Below are positions 57,299-64,000 of a DNA stretch of 64,000 nt, in pieces (position 1 is the first letter of the stretch; each line of letters opens with the position of its first letter). Source of the stretch: Pisaster brevispinus. Taxonomy: Eukaryota > Echinodermata > Asteroidea > Forcipulatida > Asteriidae. The stretch is taken from the NCBI GenBank assembly GCA_023634235.1, contig JAMKCF010000003.1:13920742-13984741 (forward strand). Reading direction: 5' to 3'. Position numbers and translations under genes: made by a program. The notes beneath the pieces are model-generated. The model saw only the letters and a program-made list of their open reading frames with translations, was not told the origin of the DNA and did not search any database.

Positions 57299-57590
57299 AA
57301 CCTGAGACATCACATGTTTACAAGAGAGCCACAGAACCTGGACTTCCTGCAGGCACGATTTCTACACAGCTCAATGAAAAAAAGGTAAAATCTGACAATT
57401 TGTGGAGATTGCACTGTCTGACTTCAAAGGTGGTACATCTCAAAGCTTGTTCAGCTGTTATTTTTGTTAAACTTTTGAATCTATGTGGAAATTATGGCAA
57501 ATTACTATTATGGCATAAAACAAAAATTTCCCAAATGACCAGTGTAGTATCTCGCCTGCAAGAAAGGCCTTGGAATGTACAAGGTCACTC
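57299..57590. repeat. Interspersed repeat, copy B
   Basis: Relative of 41,318-41,620 in the same orientation, with shared CATCACATGTTTACA, CCTGCAGGCA, CTACACAGCTCAA, TTATGGCA and AAATGACCAGTGT. A 122-codon frame crossing it is not conserved in copy A and is not taken as a gene. Confidence 0.75.
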
Positions 57591-57678
57591 TTTTTGTAAA
57601 CAAAGATTACATGGTCTGTATGTAGGTACACATGGACCTTGTGTGACATGTTCACCAAACAGTATGCATAAAGAACCT

Positions 57679-57874
57679 GGGCCCAGGTTTATAGGGCTGC
57701 AAAAGCAGACAATAGAGCTAAACGATTTCCTGCTAAGCAAAAAAAAGCAGGACACCAGTTGCGAATAGTACATGACATGGTATTTTGGCTGGTAAACTTT
57801 TTTCTTCTGTTAAGCACAGTTGCTCTTGTGCTTTGCTAATTTTCTGTGCTACAGCGGCTCCATGAAACTGGGTC
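57679..57874. mobile_element. TIR MITE, GGGCCCAATTTCA family, copy 3
   Basis: Starts GGGCCCAGGTTTATAGGGC and ends GGCTCCATGAAACTGGGTC. It is separated by only a few bases from copy 4. Confidence 0.72.
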
Positions 57875-57876
57875 TT

Positions 57877-58157
57877 GGGGTCAATTTCATAAAGCCTGAA
57901 TGCAGACTTTTTTTCTGTTAGTGAAGTGGCTCTAAAAGACGACCACTGCTTACTGAGAGCAAAGCAAAATCCCTTCCAACTTGCCAGTCGTACATGTAAG
58001 CAAATAAGTGACGAAAGGCAAATCCATTGAGAACATGCAAATGCACTGTCCAATCTTCTTGATCATTTATGAACTACACTTTTGCTTAAGCACATGTATC
58101 TGCTATAGTAAGCACACAAATTTGCTTACCAGTAAAAATCTTTATGAAATTGGACCC
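57877..58157. mobile_element. TIR MITE, GGGCCCAATTTCA family, copy 4
   Basis: Starts GGGGTCAATTTCATAAAG and ends CTTTATGAAATTGGACCC. The inner arms are less well matched. It lies directly 3' of RANBP1 and could contribute to its 3' untranslated region. Confidence 0.75.
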
Positions 58158-58353
58158 TGCCCTATAAGGTAAGTTACTCTACAGTGTCTTTTTTGTTAAT
58201 TTTAAATAAGCCAGGTGAGAAGATATCATTTTTGCCAGGACTGCATTTCATGAATCTCGTAGAGTTGATATTGGTTAGTAACAAACAAGGAAGACCAGCA
58301 GTTGGGTGTTTTGGTCAACGTCTTGCGGTTCTACAGGGTGGCAGGAATCAACA

Positions 58354-58631
58354 TCATTCTGTCTTGGTGTCATCTGTTTTGGCGTCATCTGTCTTGGGTT
58401 CATCTTTACTGTCCTCCTTTGTGTCTTGGCTTTCCGTCGTCTTGTCTGTGTTTTCCTCTTCCTTGGTTTCACCGTCTCCTCCAGCCTCCTTTGGAGCCCC
58501 TTCTTCTTTTACCGTCATCTCTCCAAGCTTCTCAGCGATTTCGTTTGCTGATTTCTCTGAGGAGTTTGTCGCTTTGTCTGTAGTTTCTGCCGCTGTGTCC
58601 GAGGACTCTGGTTTCTCAGCGTCTTTTTTCT
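58354..58631 (-). CDS. RANBP1: RANBP1 last coding exon
   Basis: Acceptor with a strong pyrimidine tract (TTTTCTCTCTTTTTAAATT then TTTTCAG) opens the exon in phase 1. The codon split across the intron is G|AG (Glu). It encodes 91 residues and then TGA (58,356-58,354). The first part carries ANEIAEKLGEMTVKEE, which aligns with the leucine-rich nuclear export signal near the C-terminus of vertebrate RanBP1. After it comes an acidic, Glu/Asp/Lys/Thr-rich tail of nearly 50 residues ending in repeated KTDDAKTDDTKTE-like motifs, clearly longer than the short vertebrate tail. No polyadenylation signal was identified with confidence downstream. Confidence 0.9.
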
Positions 58632-60310
58632 CTGAAAAAATTTAAAAAGAGAGAAAATTATTGAAGTTTGTGTTTTCTTCAAGGAAGAGTGAGTGAAGTT
58701 TAAAGTATGCCTGTCAGATTAGTTCTTGAACTTCCTTGAATGTGGGGTTGGGGTTGAATTCCGCTCATATTGTTTTTTCTTGTGTATGGGGGAGAATGAA
58801 GAATGATGATTTAAAAAAGAATTTTTAAGTTAATCTTCTCTTGGTTTGACCATTCGCTAACATCAACTATGGTCTTTATGACAGATTATCTTTACCAGCC
58901 TAAAATATATTATGTGGTGAATGAATGTACACACTACACACGTTTAAACACACGTTTAACAACCCAAGAACTTCCCATTTGTTTTTTAAACAAAAATGAA
59001 GAGAGTACATCTTCACTCAGTCAAGACACCCAGATCTCTTTTGTTTCAATATTACATTAGTACACAGTTCGTCACTGTTTTCACGAAAAGCCACACATGT
59101 CCAAACGCCTGATTGAGGTTTACATTTTACACTCTGCTTGGCTTAAAACTGCCAAATCTGCAAAACTAAAGCCACGGTTTGCAGTTTAAGATCTCTCATG
59201 TGATTTTGTATAAGTTTAACCTCTCCATTGCCTAATTACCATAGTAATTAAACAAAGATATGTGTCTCTTCGTGAAACCTAAAATGTGAGATGTACTACT
59301 TAAACACCCAACTGGTTAACGTGTTTTTACATAGGAAAGGGGTGCGTATGTCACATGATCACGCGCACACTGACATACGTCGCTCTTAGTGAAACGCGAA
59401 AAACAATTTGACCTACATTTTACGCGCTTCTGTTGCAATGTATAACAATGCAATTTGGGGGCCTGTGGCTCTTTGTGAAAACGCAAATTGCACTTATTGA
59501 GATAAAGGCCCCTTCTTGTAGTAATCAATAATTTAACATTTTAAGATATGTGGCTCTTCCCATACGCAACCCGTGCAGTTGAATGATTCTAAATGATTAC
59601 CAAGAGTAGGACGGTTAATGCAGCATAGTCATGGTCTAATGAAAGTGAAAATAATGGGCTCCAAATTCAATACACATCAGTTGATTCATAGTACATATTA
59701 GTATACTTCGTACATATTCATGATCAATTGGCAATCTTTCACTGGGCCATTCACAATCATGCGCCAAATGCTAATTTTGGCTGTTTACGAAGCGCGCACA
59801 GTATTCATGCACAGGGTAAGTACACATGCATAATAAGTGCATGGTAGACAATTGCATGTGCAACAGTATTACTATGCATGCACTTTACAAAGCAATCGTG
59901 GAACTGTTGCATAGGTGAAGTATTAACATGATTAATGTACAGTCACTCATGCGAACATCGCCCCCTAGCTAGCTAAGTACACATGAAAAAGCTGCAATGT
60001 CGACCTCGCTTCCAGAGCTAAATGATGCCAAACTAGAGAAGTATAGAAACAAAATACATGTATTTTGCGTGGACAGTTTACATTAGCTCCTCTCAGTATT
60101 GGTAGTGTTCCTGGACGAACGCAACTTCGATCCCAGTGTGGAACGCTGAAACAAGTTTCCTTTGGCACAGACTATTTTCCGCCAGGCGCTCATTCGAACC
60201 AGTAGCCGTGGTGGGGAGCTCGCAGACCGCCAAACCGCTGCATTGCAATCACCATAGACCGATCGATTGGCCGGCCGTGCACACACAGCTAGTTGACGGT
60301 AGGGTATGTA

Positions 60311-60366
60311 TCCATTGATGCATGCCACACATGTACTGAAGTACATGTTTGGCATGCATCAATGGA
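60311..60366. repeat. 56-bp near-perfect palindrome
   Basis: TCCATTGATGCATGCCA pairs with TGGCATGCATCAATGGA, and ACATGTACT with AGTACATGT, around a 2-nt centre with one mismatch. It sits in the RANBP1 intron. Confidence 0.88.
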
Positions 60367-61082
60367 GCCTCAATCAGCGCCTGATTGGTCCGCTTCCGCG
60401 AAAGGTTATGTATTATTCATGATTCTCACTGCCAACTGTGTGTTGAACGGAGACACAAACGTAACCGTATGGCCGGTCGCGCGGTCCGATAAATAGTCTG
60501 GCAACAAGAATACTGCTTCAAGTTTATCAGGTACCATACACATTTCGTTGGTCTGAGCTTTACTGTACGTGAAAGGTGATTGGTCAGCGTATTTGCTAAC
60601 AATAAGCAATAACCAATGAGGTACCCACTCTAATAAATACTTAGAAGCTCCCGACTGTTTCGCAAAGTGTCAAGATTATTATCACTTTTCAAGAACCAGA
60701 TGAACATTTAATCCATGAAATAATGTGTAAGTTGTTTCTGTTGGGGATTTCTGAAAGTTAAATAACATATTTTTCAGTGACCATTTCTTTTGATTGAAGT
60801 TTTGTCACGTCACATCATGATCAAACAAGGTCTTTGCTTTTGCTCAAAATTTTCTTGAATCAGTCTGCGAACAAATTATTTAGTAACTTTGAATGTCAAT
60901 TTATCTCTTCATCTCCGTTTTTATCCAAGTGTACTATTTAAAAAAAATTATTTTGATACTTTAAACTATTTTTCAAAATGGGACATCTTGGCTCATTGTC
61001 GTTCCAAATCAACGGAGCGTCTTTTTAGTGGGGACTTCCCCGAGACCCCCTCACAATAATTGTGATCGTTGTTGTACTGAAG

Positions 61083-61170
61083 GCCAATTATGACGCCATA
61101 CTGACGGGCGCCCATCCGATGACGTCATACCGCCCTCCCAACGAACAAGTCCGTAGAGAACACTGATTGG
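61083..61170. repeat. Interspersed repeat with TGACGTCA, copy 2
   Basis: Reverse complement of the 41,916-42,010 arrangement: GGGCGCCCATCC, GATGACGTCATACCGCCC and GTAGAGAACACTGATTGG. One of the two palindromes is degraded to TGACGCCA. Confidence 0.7.
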
Positions 61171-61375
61171 AAGTCGACAAAATATTTCCCTCGATTCAGC
61201 CAAGAGATCTATTTTGTCAATCTCCATTACTGACGGGGCCTACATGTAATATCAGTGGTTCACCTCAAACCATGATATACTTTTATTTGACATCATTCAT
61301 TACCAATGAGAATTCATTAAATCAGGAATAATTGCAAACTTTGCATTGTTGAAAAAGAAAAGAAAAAGTATTTAC

Positions 61376-61432
61376 CTTGCTCTGACAAAAGTTTCTGACA
61401 TTCTTCAAATTTGTCCTTGAACTTTTGAGCAT
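61376..61432 (-). CDS. RANBP1: RANBP1 internal exon, end of Ran-binding domain
   Basis: A 57-bp exon between acceptor TTTTAATTTCAG and donor GTAAATA. It begins with AT (completing A|AT = Asn from the previous exon) and encodes AQKFKDKFEECQKLLSEQ, ending with the G of the next split codon. AQKFK.KFEEC is the closing helix of the Ran-binding domain in RanBP1 and matches vertebrate RanBP1 almost residue for residue from memory. The exon is too short to appear as a convincing open frame on its own; the identification rests on the conserved motif and on both splice phases fitting. Confidence 0.93.
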
Positions 61433-62157
61433 CTGAAATTAAAAGGAGGTTGTTTTTGAATAAATATTATTGAATAAACAGTTTAGTTACAAATATGAGA
61501 CATATCAACCACATGTTATCCACTTCACGAAAGTATTAAAAGACGGTATTAAAAAATCTCTACCACTTTTCTTTATTTTATTTCCAGCAAATAAAACAGC
61601 AAAGAAAGCACTGTAATTGTGATGATCATTGATTGAATGACGAATTAATGTACAGTTAATAAACACAAATACAAAGTCATCACTCGGCCATTGGAATATG
61701 GCGGACGGCAAACTAATGGCAACCCTTTTGTAATCCAGGAAAAAACCATGATACATCCCCTCAGCGCTGCAGTTAGACCTTACATAAAATAATGTGTACA
61801 AATTTGCTGCTGGCCCCAGCCATTTGACCCTCCACCATGACCCTCCGGACCAATCACAAGCCACACAATCACACAACGTAACTAATAAATGTGGATGAGC
61901 CTGCATGGCAGGTCTCTCAGAGTATCGCAGTGTATGACAGTGTAGATTATGTATAGGAATTCTGGACGTGCAACGTTGATCCGTTAACTGCGCATTCAAC
62001 ATGATGTCGTCTTGAAGGAATGTGTCAATGGTTGTGTTTCCTAAGTACATAGTTGTGAGTGACACATGAAGCAAATAGTTGACTTTTTTTGTAATAGTCG
62101 TGGCGGCGTGGTTAACCAGGTAGTTGAAAAGCGGCAGGCGCGACTCGACGTAGTATA

Positions 62158-62324
62158 CAAATATTGACTGCTTCGAGTGCTATGGTTAAAACTACGACTC
62201 CCGAGGTGATCCCTGGAGCGTTCTATTTTCCCTCGGCTGCGCCTCGGGAAAATGGAACGGTCCGGGGATCACCGAGGGAGTCGGAGTTTTAACCACAGCA
62301 CGAGTAAAAGCAGTCAATATTTGT
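62158..62324. mobile_element. 167-bp foldback element
   Basis: Outer arms ACAAATATTGACTGCTT and GCAGTCAATATTTGT are inverted. GGTTAAAACTACGACTCCC pairs with GGAGTCGGAGTTTTAACC, GGTGATCCC with GGGGATCACC, and CCCTCGG with CCTCGGG at the centre. MITE-like, with no coding potential. Confidence 0.85.
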
Positions 62325-62446
62325 TTTATAACAGCCCAACAGACTCCATCCTCGTACACGTAACGTTCGTACGCGCATTTCAGATACACAGATGCACAAC
62401 TGATTGGGTTCGAGGTGGGTAAAAAAGACATCTGGGTACTGCGCGC

Positions 62447-62474
62447 GCCATGTAATAGTCGACTATTACATGGC
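62447..62474. repeat. 28-bp perfect palindrome
   Basis: GCCATGTAATAGTC followed by its exact reverse complement GACTATTACATGGC, with no spacer. Confidence 0.95.
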
Positions 62475-62724
62475 AAACGACTATCACACGGCCGCCGGGT
62501 TTCTAGTAAAACTAAGACATATCATGTGACGCGCTCTAATTTCTAAACCAATGAAAAGGCAGAATTTTTGTAAGGGGTGTTATAACAATTAATAGTTTTG
62601 ACTTTGACACTAGTCGCACTAGTTGCTTAGGCTTAGTCCTCAAGTGTGTTAACTTTCTTTGGCCAGTGGACCACTGAGAATGCTTGTCCATCTATTGGAA
62701 AATTTAAAGGAATTATCCACTTAC

Positions 62725-62853
62725 TTTCAGCACTGGCAAAACGAATTGCTAATGTTTCTGGTTTGGGTTCTTCATCAGCAAAATCGGCAGGAGTTGACCA
62801 GACCCACGCTCTCTCGCTGCCACAGTTGGGTTGTAGTTTCATGAATGATGTAA
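62725..62853 (-). CDS. RANBP1: RANBP1 internal exon, Ran-binding domain
   Basis: A 129-bp exon: acceptor CCTTGTTCACCCATAG, then 2 bases completing A|TT (Ile), 42 codons, and 1 base before donor GTAAGT. Reads [18 protein letters not shown], then [14 protein letters not shown] and [27 protein letters not shown] is a signature of the Ran-binding domain (a PH-like fold that embraces Ran-GTP). The phases on both sides match the neighbouring exons exactly. A misleading plus-strand frame of 145 codons overlaps it. Confidence 0.95.
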
Positions 62854-63827
62854 CTATGGGTGAACAAGGATTTCAACATCAATGCACTAAAAAATGGTAC
62901 AACAATTGTGTTTACACAAGACTCATTTTACAAGGTTTAATTGATAATCATGGTAAATATGCAGATTTTGATAATTGCATGTTGTTATACAGTCATCGAT
63001 TTCAAGTGCCTGTTTTGATAGAATTTATTAACCAATGGAACACCGAGCTCTGTGACCCCTTGTTTGGTCATATAATGGTCTAATCAAAGTTTAGTCATTT
63101 CTGTGACTGTATAGCTGTAATTGGATCTCACAAAGCAGAGCATAAGGGCCAAAATAAGGCTGTTATAAATTTTGAGTGCACTTAATTGACCATTATTTGG
63201 GTCTGTTATTTGATCCCTGTCTTCACACAAAATGACTGCAACATGTGAACACCTTTTCAATAAGGCCAAACCTACGCAAAGCAGGAAAATGTGGCCTGCA
63301 ATTTCATCTTTGAGAGGGCAAGGCCGTTTTAATTTTGAAAAGGCCAATTCCATTGAAAAATCTCAAAGTCTATGGGAAACTTTCGAAGATGCACCAAGGC
63401 CAAGACAGGGCAACAGAGGCCATGGCTTCCCTAGCCTCCATGCAACTCCAGGCCTTGGCTCAATGTCATAGAGCTGTATAAGCACAAAGAAAAGCCAAGT
63501 GCAACAAATTTATGCTTATTAGAATAAAGTTACCAGCCAAAATACCACATCAAACATACCATCTTTAACTGGTAGGCTGCTTATTTTTGCTTTTAGCAGA
63601 AAAATTTCAAGCAATGTTTTCAGCTTAAGCAGCTCTACGAAATTGGGGCCTCACTTTCAAATAATCTACCACCTTGATATTGAATACCCCTTCATAGAAT
63701 TGGATCAGTTTATTCTTTCAATGAACTATCACTTAAACACATTTACACGTCAGTGAATTTATCATCTTTACATGACCACCAGTCTCAATCAGATTTATAA
63801 AAACTTAAAATTTTCTTCTCAACTTAC
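62854..63827. other. RANBP1 intron (0.97 kb)
   Basis: Bounded by donor GTAAGTTG at 63,827 and acceptor CATAG at 62,854 on the minus strand. It carries MITE copy 5 (63,458-63,650). Nothing else was recognised. Confidence 0.85.
63458..63650. mobile_element. TIR MITE, GGGCCCAATTTCA family, copy 5
   Basis: Starts CTCAATGTCATAGAGCTG and ends CAGCTCTACGAAATTGGGGC. It shares AATAAAGTTACCAGCCAAAA and adjoining sequence with copy 2. It lies within a RANBP1 intron. Confidence 0.78.
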
Positions 63828-63988
63828 TGAAATGATTTGCACATATTTTCAGCGTTTTGTCTCTTCGCATGAGGATTCTAGCTCTGCCTTGATTCTTTTT
63901 GTGTTGAAGAATTTTGACGTCGCCTACACCTCTCTCTTTCCACTCTGGTGGGTCACTGTTGTTGTCGTATCTGTACAATTTACTCCTC
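63828..63988 (-). CDS. RANBP1: RANBP1 exon, first half of Ran-binding domain (gene partial at window edge)
   Basis: RanBP1 binds Ran-GTP in the cytoplasm and stimulates RanGAP-driven GTP hydrolysis, releasing export complexes. This 161-bp exon follows acceptor TTTAATTTACAG and ends at donor GTAAGTTG. One base completes a preceding codon (probably AT|G, Met). Then 53 codons read [27 protein letters not shown], then [20 protein letters not shown], and one base remains for the split Ile codon. The PEWKERG.GDVK.L and [13 protein letters not shown] motifs are diagnostic of the RanBP1 Ran-binding domain. The exon(s) for the N-terminus lie beyond 64,000. Only 12 bp of the upstream intron are visible, so the acceptor's full tract cannot be judged. 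Confidence 0.94.
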
Positions 63989-64000
63989 CTGTAAATTAAA

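Larger units (their letters stand above)
58632..61375. other. RANBP1 intron (2.74 kb)
   Basis: Bounded by donor GTAAAT at 61,375 and acceptor CAG at 58,632 on the minus strand. It contains the TGACGTCA repeat (61,083-61,170) and a strong palindrome (60,311-60,366). Open frames inside have no recognisable motif. Confidence 0.85.
61433..62724. other. RANBP1 intron (1.29 kb) with palindromes
   Basis: Bounded by donor GTAAGTGG at 62,724 and acceptor CAG at 61,433 on the minus strand. It contains a 167-bp foldback (62,158-62,324) and a 28-bp perfect palindrome (62,447-62,474). A 189-codon minus-strand frame (61,505-62,074) shows no recognisable family and is not bounded by matching splice sites. 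Confidence 0.8.

Noticed and set aside
57400..57768. Plus-strand 122-codon gene
   Set aside because: It runs through the dispersed repeat shared with 41.3 kb, where the frame is not conserved, and into a MITE.
58184..58645. Plus-strand 153-codon Ser/Val-rich gene
   Set aside because: It is the antisense shadow of the RANBP1 last exon.
61505..62074. Minus-strand 189-codon gene inside the RANBP1 intron
   Set aside because: No family resemblance, no splice or promoter support, and composition like the surrounding intron.
62646..63083. Plus-strand 145-codon gene
   Set aside because: It overlaps antisense the RANBP1 exon at 62,725-62,853, which is supported by conserved residues and matching splice phases. 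The plus-strand frame has no recognisable motif.

Overview
This is a stretch of animal nuclear genome. The evidence is spliced GT-AG exons of two conserved genes, a CR1/L2-like LINE tail, a decayed Penelope-like retroelement, and many MITE-like foldback elements. The MITE families and the vertebrate-like protein exons suggest a marine deuterostome invertebrate, perhaps an echinoderm. That placement is an inference and no search was run.

Left part (1-38,985) is almost entirely tandem repeat. It opens with a pure heptamer array (1-4,846), a pure 25-bp array (4,847-8,685) and a short 14-bp array (8,748-9,017). From about 9.3 to 38.7 kb it is a 23-25 bp satellite. Both edges are degenerate. The middle is homogenised and organised as higher-order units of about 2.2-3.2 kb. 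Each unit starts with the same ~254-bp non-satellite module (14,471; 17,488; 20,596; 23,382; 25,542; 32,512; 36,247; a 26-bp remnant at 33,960). The longer, apparently parental copy of the module sits at the right edge (38,709-38,985), and a diverged relative lies outside the array (39,855-40,100). A 3.8-kb transposon with 32-bp terminal inverted repeats (26,987-30,780) interrupts one unit. Very long open frames across these arrays exist only because the repeats lack stop codons; I do not regard them as genes.

Right part (39-64 kb) is ordinary genic and intergenic DNA full of small mobile elements. These include a hAT-type MITE with an 8-bp target duplication (42,906-43,237), five copies of one TIR family, several palindromes, a 42-bp minisatellite that can form a hairpin in each unit (45.1 kb), two 16-bp arrays in opposite orientation (46.6 and 47.5 kb), and a degenerate Penelope-like element (50.2-52.6 kb) followed by a hammerhead-like motif (53.2 kb).

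Real protein-coding content is on the minus strand and is visible only as short spliced exons. Four consecutive exons of RANBP1 (63,828-63,988; 62,725-62,853; 61,376-61,432; 58,354-58,631) join in perfect phase and end at a stop codon; the 5' exon(s) lie beyond the window. One 76-bp exon (44,189-44,264) matches the start of the SGSM1/SGSM2 family (RUN-TBC proteins). No other SGSM exon was found, so the gene may run across the satellite block or be broken. RanBP1 assists GTP hydrolysis on Ran, and SGSM proteins act on Rab/Rap GTPases, so both encoded proteins regulate small GTPases, but nothing in the sequence shows that they work together.
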